Positions 37,373-50,411 of a stretch of 64,000 bases of DNA are shown one piece after another. A program made the position numbers and the translations under genes. Source of the stretch: Rhynchosporium graminicola. Lineage: Eukaryota; Ascomycota; Leotiomycetes; Helotiales; Ploettnerulaceae. The stretch is from the NCBI GenBank assembly GCA_900074885.1, contig FJUW01000007.1:2145051-2209050 (forward strand), read 5' to 3'. Position 1 is the stretch's first letter. Each line of letters opens with the position of its first letter. Below the pieces are notes generated by a model that was not told where the DNA came from, searched no databases, and saw nothing but the letters and a program-made list of their open reading frames with translations.

Positions 37373-38091
37373 TACACTCTACACCTCCGTACAGAGAGAG
37401 GAGAGGTAAGCACGCTGTCGCCAAAAGAAGCTTTACTTACGTCATTTCATAATCCAAAACTCCCAGCAGGAAAGAAAAACGTGCTTCAGAATATAGTTCG
37501 AAGTAGACTCTCTAGCCCAAGTCAAAAAACTAGATTGGAACCGTCTGCGGACCATTTATCAGATCGAAAGCTGGACTCAAAACAAACCTCGAATTCCCGA
37601 CCAAACAGTCATTACAACCTATCAGGTACAAAACATGAATCATGTGAACGGAAGTGTAGTTCTACTGAGTTTATGAGTTTATATGTGAGTTTGACATGTC
37701 GTACTCTGAACGCCCAAATTCTATCATTGTCTAATTTGTATGGTGATATGCCAGTCAGTCCTCTCGACATCTATCAGAAGGTGCACGGGAATGATGATTT
37801 CCGTTCATTGGTTGACTTCAAAAGGAAGTTATATAGATGTAATCTCAGCTTTCATTCTTTCTGAGAATTGCATCACTTATGCCGTGAACTTACTCCCGAG
37901 TCCACGTGCTCAAGAGATAACCAGCTTCAACCTTGGACTGAAGTATAAGTACAGAGCTGTCTCCTGCGATCAGTTTTGGCACTATCTTTGAAGCTGCAGC
38001 CCTAAGAACATTTCAGACATCACACAGTATACCCCATTCACATACCTCAATCACACACCTCAATCATATATCTCAACCATCTATCTCAATC

Positions 38092-38740
38092 ATGCTTCTT
38101 TTCTCAACCAGTTCTTGGAAAGCCCAGCTTACGTTCTTGGCATTCTCCACAATATGCCTTCCCACAGAAGCAGCAAACATTTGCTATCTAGAAACGAGCA
38201 TTGAATGTAAGGAATCCAGATATCCCTACAAGCTCCCAACGCGAGTAGGCCAAACTTTCTATGCGCCGGGGTTTCGACAGGGAAAGATATATGTCAAGTT
38301 GCAATCGATGCAAGACCTCCATGCACAGTGAGTAAAACAATTACAAGTATCTGGAAAGCTTCTGACGTACTTCTTAGCGGTGCTGTCAACGTCCGATATA
38401 ATTTCCATCTTTACGGGAGCTCTCAACCTTACTGGATCGTCGTGAGTCGACCAGGGGATGATGGTAAATTCTGCTATGCCGTTGCGGACAACTGCGACAT
38501 AGAATTTCTTGATGTAAATCGCAATAATCTTCCTCCACAATTTTTTCTCGCTTGGTCAGTATAATCCTGGGTCGAGATAAGCAAGAAACTAACAAAATAA
38601 TTAGATCGAATGGCCGGATTAGCTACAATTGTCAGCTGGTGGTGGATGGAGATATCTGTGACGACAGCTTATACATAGGTCACATTGAGAAGGTCACATG
38701 GCACAGGAATGATGCTCAGTTACTTTTTCAGTGCTGGTAG
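38092..38740 (+). CDS. Small predicted secreted protein, three exons, unknown family
   Basis: Exon 1 (38092-38327) starts MLLFSTSSWKAQLTFLAFST and has a signal peptide ending near PTEAA, then a Cys-containing segment (ICYLETSIEC). Its donor is GTGAGT. The acceptor at 38376-38377 (CTTAG) leads into exon 2 (38378-38554), with YWIVVSRPGDDGKFCYAV. A second intron from GTCAGT (38555) to GGATTAG (38622) joins exon 3 (38623-38740), which ends LLFQCW. The product is about 176 residues. The second intron is uncertain: the better branch site ACTAAC points to an acceptor at 38604, but that join gives a stop in this frame. The leader just before the ATG has a repeated ATCTCAACC/ACCTCAATC motif (38040-38090). 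The gene lies in the island between transposon blocks. I recognise no family. Size, signal peptide and Cys content fit a secreted effector-like protein, which is inference. Confidence 0.6.
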
Positions 38741-41565
38741 GATGATGATATGATGATGCTGGAGGTGTTGGAGGGAGATATAAGGTCTGGCTGCTCCTGT
38801 CGTTTAAAGATCCTTTTCTTTTCGTTACAATATTCCCGAGGAGATGTTCCTTTATCTTGGACTAGCCTTAGTGTTTCAGATGTACAAGGCAAGAGCCCAG
38901 AGGCCATAAGACAAAAAGACACTGATTGTTTTGGAGAGAGGGGTATGGCATGCTTGTCTTCTTGTTTGGTCATTTAGCTAATTCATCCACATCACAATAA
39001 AGTCTAGAGGACTAATGAAAAGGAATACGAGCTGAAGAAGTTGTTTGTACTAAGACCTCAATCTTCTTTGGATATTAGTTTGGAAGAAATCGAATCCTGT
39101 TTTTTATATTAATATATTGAGAGATTAATACATCGAGAGAATATTCAACTTGCAAATAGAGATAAGTACCATTTAGTGGATAAGACTGAGGTTTTATTAT
39201 TTATCAAAGGTATGATCCGAGCTCAGATTATTATTTTCAAATAAAAAAAAACGTTCATAATGATATTAGCTTTTGATGATAACGACAAAATCGAAGCATG
39301 TCATAATAGGAAAAGAGTTATGAAGGCTGTTGCTCAGGTAGAGCATTTTTCATTTCTTTAAAAACCTTCGAAAGAGATTGTGATTCTTGGGGAAAATAAC
39401 CATGTTTTACGTGGCGTTTAATGTATTATAATAAATATGTGGCCTTATAAGATTTGTATGAAATGTACACTCAGACTCAATGGCCTAGGTTTATCCGAAT
39501 TTTGGCACTTTTGCTTGCCTGAGACATTCGTTTTCCCCGATGATGTGAGCGAGTCCTCGAGCGAAAACTGGAGGGGAACCGACTACCTAGTATTCAATCG
39601 ACAGACATGAGTCTGATAAAATGATATATGATCCTCTGTCCTCATAAAGTGAAACATTTCAAATAACCTGTGCCTAGCAGCTGCGCAGCAGTGATACAGC
39701 TTATGCTCGATGCGCTTTAACATAGGACTAATCAACCCTACACTGCTACAGACGACCTCGGGCGCCAGGTAGTGGTCTGAAGTCTTTAGACAAGAGGGCA
39801 AATCTGAGGATTACCACTCTTCGTACGGCCGTCGAATTCAATGACTGGCTAAAGGGCCGTCGTATCGAGTAACTTTGGCAATCTTACGTAAAGCTTGGAA
39901 TAACTAGATATCAACTCTACATGGTAGCTAAAACATCACTTTAATACATCATGCGTGACCAGACTTTGCATGAAATTGGAAAACATACTAGTTCATTCAT
40001 CTTCAAAATTCGCTCGAGGCGGAGTAAGAGCTAATAGTCAAGTTAGCTTATTCCCCGCCAGATTCGGCTTTAATTGAGTAACCGACAGATGGACGGTTTC
40101 AAGCACTACGTCTCTATATGTAATACCACGAAGCAAAATCTACCGTGCTTAATTGTAAATAAACTCGTTTCGTATCTTACTACAAAGTCAAAGAGTAAGT
40201 CACGAAGCATTCCCTATGAAGGGATATTTTGAAACTCGAATTAGATCAATTATAAATAACAAGTCTAGTCACAGCTTACTTAATAGCTATATACGGCCTT
40301 GTAGGGCAGATAAATAAGGGGCCGAACTATAACCACTTCATACGAATCACGTTCAGATCCCACTCGTCAAGGCTCGATTGTACAACCAGAAAATTCAACT
40401 GTCTGGAATATGATACCCCGTAAATAGATAATTCAGAGCAACTCAGAATGAATTACTAGATGTCTCAATAGCAAAGTGCCGTTTCTCTCCTTAACTCTTC
40501 AATTCTATTTACGCTGAAAATGAGGAATAGAAATGACTCACTTACCCTATCACTCATTAGGCTGTAGAATATTTGTTACTTATGTTACGCATGTATATAC
40601 CAGACATTATACAGTTATTGCGGCATTCTCAAACCTGATGTGATCATATTAGCCCTGGAATAACTGCAGGCTCTTATATCTCAAGCAAATAGTATCTTCA
40701 ATCGTGCCTTAGCCACCGATTTCTGCTCGGAGTAATGTTTGAACTAAGCATATTGATGACTCTACCTACGGTGGTGCCACTGATCAAAGGGTTACACCTG
40801 GTAACATAGTACAGCTGATTAATCAGATCAAATAGATAGTAGTCTAGTAAGAATTATTTAGCCAACTTTCCTTTATTATTTATCTCAAGTGTTGTTTATG
40901 AACGATAAATTGGGCCTTTTTGTAATCATATGATCATATCCAAACTGGATAGTTTGTCGCTTAGTGGTTCATGTTTTAATGTTTATTCTTACTGAATCCG
41001 GGTAATCCATCCTAAAGAGTACGAAGTAGGTATTAGTGACACAACAATATGGTTCAAGTTGACCATAATCTTGGTGATTCCTTTTCGAGATTTTAGTTCG
41101 ATTAGACGGAATCCATTGAAAGGTCATAAGGCCATAACTTCGTAGGCATATACACATACCGCACTAAGACACGCGTGTGCCGCTTTTGCTCGCTAAGCAA
41201 ATGACCTAAAGAAAAACATTTAAAGGTCTGAAAAGTGATTAATACTACTACGAAACTATATACGATAAAAAATCCGGAAAATGAATTCTATTCAGGAATT
41301 AAATTATATATAATTAAATACATCCTTGTAGCCTTAGATACGGTTATAGCTTTCAGGAGGGGGAAACTCGCTTATATTTAGGCATGTAAAGTGGCATGGG
41401 TGCCTAATACAGGTTTGATTCTAATGTGCTAGAGTGCCTTGCTGCCTCATGACCTTTCAATCGATTCCGATTAGACAGACAGCTATACCATGTTGCTACG
41501 ACTATTACTTTGAGATGGGTCACATCGAAGGTTCGAAGAGGTGGTGCGTTATTCATTTCAAACTA
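38741..41565. other. About 2.8 kb intergenic, AT-rich, no gene recognised
   Basis: Only short overlapping frames are present. Composition is AT-rich with no transposon domains readable. The TA dinucleotide at 41564-41565 is the target site of the adjoining DNA transposon. Confidence 0.45.
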
Positions 41566-42740
41566 CAGTGAAACCCCTGTTATAACGATCACCGTTATAA
41601 CGATATTTCCATTATAGCGATATATTTCCACGGACGGAGCGTTTTCTCATATAATTCCTAATATCAACGATATCGTTACCAAATTGCCGTATATCGTTAT
41701 ATCAGTTCAGCTCGGTATGCCTCGAATATCAATTATAATTAAGCAGCGATAAGCTCTACGACGCTAGCGAAGCTCCTAAACGCTTATACCGTCTCATAAG
41801 GCTTATATTAATTAGTTCTATACTTAATTCAACTATAAGATTAGCTAATTAACTATATCAGAGTCTCTTAGAGCTTATTTCTCCTACCTTAACGACATAT
41901 CTATAGCTTCAGCAATTAATAGCATATAGTCACGACTACGAGTAGGCTATTAGGAAGACTTAGAGCAGATTCTTATATAATAGCAGCTTCGGATTGAGGC
42001 TCGCGGAGGGTTTATAACAGGTGAAATCATACGGCAGAAGGCGTAGACTCTCTAGCACTAATTACCTTAATATCAGGGTAAGCCTTACCCTGAATTTAGT
42101 AAACGCTAGCTTGAAAGCTATAAGAAGAGATATAACGTACGAGTACAATAGCGCTTTGGAGAAAACGCCTCTATACCAGAATCGACTAAAGATAAGATAA
42201 AGGCTCTACGAATACTAGCCGGCGAATATAATAAGGAGGATATATATAATATAGACGAAACCGGCTTATTCTAGAGAATAACCCCTTCTCGCGGTCTATC
42301 AATATAACCCCGCGCTAGCCTGAAGAAGGACAAGTCTCGAATATCTCTTATTATTTATATAAACGCTATAGGAAGTAATAAGCTTCTAATATAGTATATT
42401 AGAAAGCATAAAACGCCGCGCGCTTTACGGAATATTAGCGTTTCGACTATAGGAAGCGAGTAGCGGTGGAATAAGAAGGCTTAGATAAATATAGTTATTA
42501 TAGTTGACTAGCTGAAGGCTTTCTATCGCTATATTAGTAATAGAACTATCTTGCTAGCTATAGACAACTTCTCAGCTTATTATACTAGCTTAGAACTATA
42601 TCCGCTACTTGCGAATATTCGGATTTGCTAGCTACCTCTAAACTCGACGAGTCGTTTCCAACCTCTTAATCAAGGTATTATTCAGAATCTTAAGGCCTAT
42701 TACCGTCGTTATTAGCTACAATATATGATCGACTACCTTG

Positions 42741-43002
42741 TGTGACGCTTGCTCTAGAAAGGTCTCAAAACTACCTGAGTAATAAGACCTCACATTGCTA
42801 TGAATATAAAGTAGTAAGAATCACTTGAGAATCTACAACTAAGGAGTGAAGAAGTAGAGAGAGAATAGAAGTATATACATGAAAAGGGACCCCTAAACTC
42901 TACTCGTGTAATCTCGCTTAGCAGTAAGTGTTTCTACTAATAGGGAGAGAGTAAGTGTTTCTACTAATAGGGAGAGACCTCCAAACCTGACTAGTCGTCA
43001 TA
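42741..43002 (-). repeat. 3' LTR of gypsy copy 2 (262 bp)
   Basis: The left terminus TGTGACGCTTGC (reverse of the LTR end) is intact. The inner end reads GTCGTCATA where GTCGTCACA is expected. It contains the 27-bp tandem duplication around AGTAAGTGTTTCTACTAATA (about 42920-42976). Confidence 0.92.
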
Positions 43003-43019
43003 CTACCCCCCCCTCCGAA

Positions 43020-46000
43020 AAAAGCTCGCCCTCGAGCGTTAGTCTATCTCCTTATTATTATTAAGGTAATCGTAATTATTAATTCCATCGTAGAAAGCTT
43101 TTAGCTAATTAGGTAGTTTAGCAGGAGGTCTAGCTTACGTTAGGTTATTAAGGTGGAATTATTACAGCTTAGCGAGAGCGTATTTAACGTCTATAGCGTT
43201 GTACTATATAAGATCGACGTCTTAATTTAACTAGGAAACTCGGTATAAGAGGCTATTACGCTGCTTATAGCATATAAGTATATCTTCGATCTCCTATTTA
43301 TCGTCACTAGTGATATTAATAAGTAGTAGTAGTAGTAAGGTTTATCCTAGTAAGAGATCGTTTAGATACTTCCGTAGCTTAGCAGTAGGGAATACGTTAT
43401 ATACTTTCATACTAGTAGGGAGCTCTAGACGATAAGAGCTTCTGATCTTTTTAATTATATAGAAGGATCTATTAGTCGGGAAGTCGAGTTTTTTACTAAG
43501 TCGAGTACTCGTAAAGTAGCGTATATCTAGCTAGATAAAGTTATCTATAGTAAAGTCGACTTCATAGTATAAGTAATTATAGGATTAGGCTATCTTAGCT
43601 TATATATATTAGAGGCTAGATTAAGTAGTAATCTAGGCGTCGCGTAAGCGATTAGCGTAATCTAGAGCTTACTAAGTATTCAACTTATTAGTAGGCGTAG
43701 TAAAGTTAAGTAAGTCTTTCTAATTCTAATTAATATAAGGTATATATCTATAAATAACTTCAAAGGGTAAGAGACCTCTAAGGGATTCGTAAGGGAGAGT
43801 TATCTAGGCGTAATCTATAATAAGTAAGAATTCCGACTAGTCGTCTTAATAGTAAGAGATAAAAGGTTATAATCTACGTTAGAGATATTAATTATAGATT
43901 TCTATTTAGCTATCTATTTACAAGTAGTCTACTGCAGAAAGCTATCTTTTAGTACCGAGAATTATAATAACTATAGTCTAAAAACAAGAAACGAATTAAG
44001 GCCCTCTATCAGAGGTAATTATTAATAGAGCTCCGAAATAGTAGTATATATAGTATAAGTAAAGCTTTATAAGGTCGCGCGTATAAGAAGTCTTTCGGTA
44101 TAGAATACTAATTACTTATTTACTAAAACAGTCGATAAATACGAGAATATTATCGTAGCTGTATTTATCGCGGTTAAAGCTATAGTAGTCGACTATAATA
44201 TACTCCTATAGACATAATAATATAAGCAGAGGTTAGAGGAGGCCCGGTTTCTTATTACGCGGCACTTAAATTCGTTAGTAAGTATAATAGTTATAGTAGT
44301 ACTAGTTAATAGTTAAAGCGATTCCGTACTACTAGTATTATAATACTAGCAGTTATGAAGTCTTCTTTATACTCGGATAAGTAGTCTCTAATTAGTCGTA
44401 TATTTCGCGTATAAGTAGCGTGCGAAAGTATAAGACATCAAGTACGATTAGTCTTCCTTTATAGAGTAAGAGATCTTTTTCTATAGTTAGTTTTCTAAGA
44501 GTAGCAGAAAGAGCTTATTTCTGTAAAGCTTAAAGTAATAGCGTAGTGTAATTAGCGTTAAGTACTTACTATACTATAGAAAAGACTAGCGATAAGTCGG
44601 CGACTTCCAAGGCGTTAATAAGCTTAAAGTTATCTATAGAGTCGGAGCCGTTCCAGAGGTTACTTATAAGTAGTACTAGATCGATTTAGTCTTCATATAG
44701 CAGCTACTATAAATACTAAGTTCTTTTAGCGTTATTCTAGTCGTCTAATTTATCTATTCTACGAGAGAGAGCGTTAGCGAGTAGATTATACTTCCTAGGT
44801 CGATAGGTAATTATAAAGTTATAATCTATAAGTAGCTCGGCCTATCGGGCTTATTATACATTTAGCTATTTAGAGGTCATAAAATACTCAAGAGCTTTAT
44901 AATTAGTAATAATACGGATCTAATACAGTACGCCTACGAGCTCAGATCTCTAGTTACTAAAAGATCATATAATTATAAGTATTTCCTTATCGTAAATAGC
45001 GTAATTAAGCTCGGCAAGTAGTATAGTCTTAGAGAAATAAGCTACTAGGAACTAGTCTTTATTATACTATTACGATAGTACACCTGCTATTACTCTATTA
45101 CTAGTGTCTATTTCGATTATATAAGATAAATATTACTAATAGTAGTAGAGAAATAATACCGAAGTAAGAGCGTACTTTAAGTGATTAAAAGTATCTTTAT
45201 ACTCCCTAGCGAACCGAAATAATATATTATTTTTAGTAAGTTATATAAGAGGTTTTATGATAATTCCGTAGTCCTTAATAAATCGTTAGTAGAAGTTATA
45301 AAAGCCTAAGAATAATTATACGCCCTTAACTATAGTCAGGTAATTCCAAGATTATATAATATTAACCTTCTTAAGGTCTACCTTAATCCTAGAAGTAGAG
45401 ATAATAAATCTAAAGTATTTAGTATAAGTAATATTAAATTCATACTTCTTAAGGTCAGCTTATAATCTAGCGTCTTATAATCGTTATAGCACCTTATATA
45501 TATATAATTAATACTATAGTAAGTCGTTAGAGTAGATCAGAATATCGTCTAGATATACTATATAGAAGTCGTCTAAGTAGTCGAATAAGATGTTATTTAT
45601 ATATCGCTAGTATATCGCAGAGCTATTAGTCAGACCGAAAGGGAGTACCTTATACTTATATATACTATAATAGATCCGGAAAGTCGTATACTCTTCAGAA
45701 GCTAGATCCATTCGAATTCGGTAGAACGCCTAGCGAATATCTAGTTTAGTAAATATCTTAGTAATAGAGATTCTAGCTAGCGTTTTATCGATTAATAGCA
45801 GTAGATATTAATCCTTCCTCGTGAGGTTATTAAGTACGCGAAAGTCGATATAGAATCTTAGACTTCTATTAGCTTTCTTAACGAAAAGAATAAGTATAGC
45901 GTATAGTACTTAAGAAGGTTCGATAAAACCTTTAGCTAAGTTATTAGTAATATACGCCTTAACGACTTCAAGTTCTTCAGCTAACATCTTATATAAGAGG

Positions 46001-49000
46001 GAGTATTTAAGGTTCTTCTCGGCCCTTTCCTTAAGCTTAATTCGGTGATCGCATAAGCGATAAGGAGGGAGAATATCGCTAGCTTCCTTAGAAAAGACGT
46101 ATACTTACTAGCTATACTTGTAAGGGATCTATAGTTCTAAATCTAATTCGCTTAAGCTAATAGCAAATTGCTAAGTAGTTTTACGACGTTCCGTAAGGTC
46201 GATAGTTAAAAATACGATAGTAGTATTACGTTACTGAACTGCGATTCGGTTGTTAAGAAGCTTATCTATCTCGTGAAGGGTAATAGAGAAGATCTTATCG
46301 TTAGAAGACTTCTAGCGCTTATATAAGAGATAGAAGGCTAGGCTACTAATCGTATAAATCTCTAGCGTAAGAAGCTCTAGAAGAGGTCTGAGTATACGAG
46401 GTAATCTTTATCGCTTCCGAAATGTTATAATAGCTATTTTTATACTTTAAGTAGCTTCTATTAAGTCGCGAGATAGTATTCCGAGTAACTATTAGTCTAT
46501 AGTATAAATTATATAGGCGTAGTCTTATACGTAGGTCTTTAATGTAGAGACTTCTAATTAGAGTTAAAGTAGAGATTCACGCGAGATATAGGCGATAATA
46601 TCGCTAAATCGTACGCACTTTAGCTATATATTAGTAGCTTCTCTAGAGTATAAAGACTTCTCTTTACTACTCTATTCTTATTCTTTAGGTAATAAATACT
46701 TAAGCTTATCGTATCTATAATAAGTAGTATAAACGCCGGAGAAATAGTCCTGACTAATCGGCAGTAGTAATAGAGAGTTAGTTACCTATAGAATACTCTC
46801 TAGGGGAGAGTTTTAGATATTTTTATAGCTATAAGTCTCCCTAGAAATACGCTTCCGAGCTAGTAATAGTCGTTTAATAATAGAAATAGAGTTAATAACA
46901 GCTCGAATATTAATAGGAGAGTTAGCTACGCTTCGCTATTCCTCGTACGCTTCTCAGAACTAATTAAAGCGTTCGTTTCGTTCGTTAGTATTGTATTAAT
47001 AGCGCTAGTAAGTATAGTATTTATATAAGTCCTTAATCTTAATCGGAGAGCTATAAACGTTACTAAGAGGAGTATATAGTAGCTAAATAATCTATTGTTT
47101 AGAGGTATCTAAGAATACTTAATATTCCGAAAGCCAGGTCCTTCCGAGTATAATACTATAGTTTCCGAGAGTAGTAATAAGAAAAGGGGTAAATACCTGA
47201 ACGCGACGATCTACTGTTAAATTAAGTATCGTATAGTAACTAATAGTACTACTATTAACGCTATTAAAGCCTTTAATAGGAATTACGTTTAGTAGAGAGT
47301 AAATTAAAAGTTTTAAGAAGAAAGAAAGAGATTTAAGAAAATAATAATTAATAAAATAGTATTTATTAGCTCTAGAATCGAGAAGTGCGAGTAGCTTATA
47401 CGAGAGTCTATTCTTAGTAAGAGTAGCACGTATAGTAAACGATTAACTACTAAGAAGCTTTATAAAGTTAAGATATCGTATATCTTATATATTACCTAAG
47501 AAAGAGTCTTTCCCTAGGTATAGTCTTTTACTAGCGGTTTAATATACTCTTAGGCGTTGTTATATATTTCTTTGTTGTTATTATCTTCTAGCTTGCTATT
47601 AATATTGTTATTAGTGTTAATTATATTAATTCGATACGGAATATTAGGTCGAGCTAACGATAAGCGTAGGTATAAAGTAAGCGTAAAGTAATAAGGAGTA
47701 TTCGCTAGCGAATATGCATAAGGCGTATTATTTCGTACAGAGTATAGTACTTATTTACTAGTTGTACTAGTATTCTCAGGCGTAGGAAAACTAATTTGCG
47801 GATAAGAAGAGGAGTTAGTACTATAGCGCTAAGAGGAGGTATTTATAGGGCGTTCCCGAGTCGCGCTAGCCTTAGCCGAAGACTCGGAATAGTAGGTCTT
47901 TTTAATAAATTAACCTTAGTCTTCAGCTTATATAGTCTTAACGTATTCTTCTAGTATCCTTAATATTCGGTACTATAAGAAGAGCTATTTCCGTAGCTAT
48001 ACAGGTAGCTTCTCCTATAAGTCTATTTTCAGAGTCGATTAATTATTTACTCTAGCTTTATAAGCTAGCGTATAAAACTCGTAATAGAATATCTAGAAAG
48101 TCTACTTATAATCTATCTTTAGCGCGGAATAGCTAGCTCTTATAGTTTATTAGTTATATAGATTAGATAAGAAAGAGACGAGTTAAGTAATCATATCGAG
48201 TGAATCGATTATACTGCTTTCTTCGTTATATTCTAGTTCTAAGAATAAGAGTTCTAGGTAAGTTCTAGCTATTCCTTCTGTTTAGTTAAGTAACTAATCT
48301 TTATAGTAATCTTCGTCGATAAAATAGCTAGAGTAGCGCCGGAAGGCGTTACGTATCTATACTTCCCAGAGTTTTAAAGAGTAGTCGATTCTATCAGAGA
48401 GCTTATTTAGAAGGTTCAGTATCTTCTCTATACGCGTAGCGTATAATATTAATAATATTCCTCCGGTAGATTATTCTCGACGACGATTATCAGGCGTAAG
48501 AGTAGCGTTATCTTCTTTAATTAATAGTAGTAATATTATACGCGATTAAACGTTATTAAATGATATAGACTTAGTAGAGCGCTAGGCAGTTAACTAGCGT
48601 AGTTCTAGGAACTCGTCCCGTAACTAGCGTAGTTCTATAGATAAGTCGGCGTTTAATTATCTCTCTTCCGCGAGCTTCCTTTCTGCCTCTTATAGCTTAT
48701 AAGCGCGGTCTTCCTATAAGTTACTTATAGTTACTATTAATACAGGGGTATTATCAGAGAGGTTTAGCGACTTAATAAGTTCGTTAATTATAATAGGAGT
48801 TAGAGAGCTTAACTCGGACGAGGCGTTATCGCGAGTACTCTTTACTATAGAGAGAGGTAGGTTATAGCGAGTATTATAAGTCGCTGAAGAATAAGAGGTA
48901 GAGGGAGTCGGAGAACCGGTAGTCGATTTATCGGACTTAGGTTACTTTAGTTTAAGTGCTATTCTTCAAGTTTATACTTAGTATAAGCCTTCTCTATATA

Positions 49001-49033
49001 GCGTAGTCTCTTGCGTTTAGTAGCTCTAGGCAT
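43020..49033 (-). pseudogene. gag-pol of chromodomain gypsy copy 2, RIP-inactivated
   Basis: The gag ATG is at 49033 on the minus strand, 325 bp from the LTR start (298 bp in copy 1, the difference being the 27-bp LTR duplication). Reading leftward the order is Gag, protease, reverse transcriptase with its YLDD region near 45545-45560, RNase H, integrase and chromodomain near 43265. Many TAA/TAG codons interrupt the frame. The sequence aligns along its whole length with copy 1 apart from transitions and the assembly artefact there. Confidence 0.87.
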
Positions 49034-49096
49034 AGAGGTATAATATAAGTAGATATTTACTATCTTCTCAGACGTAAGTAAAAGAGTTATAGATAA

Positions 49097-49358
49097 TATA
49101 ACGCTTACTCTAGAAAGGTCTTAAAACTACCTGAGTAATAAGACCTTATATTACTATGAATATAAAGTAGTAAGAATCACTTGAGAATCTATAACTAAGG
49201 AGTGAAGAAGTAGAGAGAGAATAGAAGTATATATATGAAAAGGGGCTCCTAAACTCTACTTATATAATCTCGCTTAGCAGTAAGTGTTTCTACTAATAGG
49301 GAGAGAGTAAGTGTTTCTACTAATAGGGAGAGACCTCCAAACCTGACCAGTCGTCACA
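49097..49358 (-). repeat. 5' LTR of gypsy copy 2 (262 bp)
   Basis: Right-hand LTR. It ends with an intact CAGTCGTCACA adjoining target duplication CCTTG. It carries the same 27-bp tandem duplication as the left LTR. Confidence 0.92.
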
Positions 49359-50411
49359 CCTTGAAAGAGGAGATAAGCCAGTATAATCTATGAACGTCTA
49401 CTTAGCTCTACGATAGGTATTCCGGAGTTAGTTTACAAACGTCAATAATACGACAATTTATAACTACTTCCGGAAATCAACTCTAGTCGCAGCTCTAATA
49501 GCTCTTCCGATATCACCTCAGCTAGCTGATCTTATATAGCTTTATCAATAAGCTTTAATAGTAGCAGATATCAGGGACGCCATAAGTTTAAGTAACTTCT
49601 TAAACCCCCCGGAAGAAGCTATAACAGACGCAATTAATATAGAGAACGAGCAGACTAACGACGCTTTATTACAAGAGATAATAGAAGATCACTTATAAAG
49701 CGAAACTCCAGAGGATGAAGACGAGGCTAGAGACTCAGTTCTAGAGCTAGAATACTCTATTTAAGACGTAAGGCAGGCTTTAAAGGTATTACTTTACTTT
49801 ACAGAGAAGCAAAGAACTATAAATACAAGTTATATACGAGTAATTGAGCGCTACGAGCAGGAGTTACAGTCTATAGAGAGAGACTCGCTCTCCCAGGGTT
49901 CCCTTGATAAGTAGCTTATATAATATAAACTCGTTCCTTTATAACGATATATCCGTTATAACGATATTTTTAACTGTCCCGAATCAATCGTTATAACAGG
50001 GGTTTCACTGTATCTACTATCAAAGAAAATCCTAACTAGTCTAGGACTATTCTATTCAATAGTCCCTAACTGATTAAGGTCTAGTAGTCCTACCTGCATT
50101 CTCTATATTCTGGGGCTTTTTATCTTTAGCGCGTAAAGTGGGGTAAAAAAAGCCCTGTGGGCTACACCTTACTGAGTACCTCTGTAACTCCCCTGATCGA
50201 TCAACTTACTTGTACACAGGTACTGTAGGGGAGCTGGAGGGGAGATACGCGACATACGCTAATCTCGGGACGATGCCACTAGTACATGCGATGCAATCGT
50301 CATCGTCATCCAAGGACCTGCATTAAATTGCCGTCCAGTCATCTGCAGCGATTGAGCATCACGGGGAATACTCTGCAGCATTGTAACAAACAGGAAATAT
50401 AATTATCATAA

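Larger units (their letters stand above)
42741..49358 (-). mobile_element. Chromodomain Ty3/gypsy retrotransposon, copy 2, nested in the pogo-like element
   Basis: Same family as the element at 25331, opposite strand. The target duplication is CCTTG (42736-42740 and 49359-49363). LTRs are 262 bp, 27 bp longer than in copy 1 because of a tandem duplication. The total of 6618 bp minus 54 equals 6564 bp, exactly the corrected length of copy 1. The polypurine tract lies next to the left LTR (plus-strand CCCCCCCCTCC near 43006-43016). No gap is present, so this copy gives the uninterrupted gag-pol layout. Confidence 0.93.
41710..49930 (+). pseudogene. pogo-like DDE transposase, split by insertion and RIP-inactivated
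   Basis: The left part (to 42735) carries a helix-turn-helix/CENP-B-like region and a DDE_1 domain: NIDETGLF (Asp codon at 42254), LAIDNFSAY (Asp codon at 42563) and FQPLNQGI, where the third catalytic Asp is expected but the codon at 42668 is AAT (Asn), a G-to-A change. All three sit in one frame. The remainder after the insertion (49364 to about 49930) is the acidic C-terminal part. TAG in place of TGG and other RIP stops are frequent. It was already a transposon at rest when the gypsy element entered. Confidence 0.85.
41566..50010 (+). mobile_element. pogo-like (Tc1/mariner superfamily) DNA transposon, interrupted by gypsy copy 2
   Basis: The terminal inverted repeat is a perfect 24-bp match beginning CAGTGAAACCCCTGTTATAA at 41566, with its reverse complement ending at 50010. 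Both ends are flanked by TA (41564-41565 and 50011-50012), the Tc1/mariner target. Subterminal copies of GTTATAACGATAT occur at both ends. Removing the inserted gypsy element (6618 bp plus 5-bp duplication) gives 1822 bp, a normal length for fungal pogo elements. The plus strand encodes a DDE transposase split by the insertion. Confidence 0.93.
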
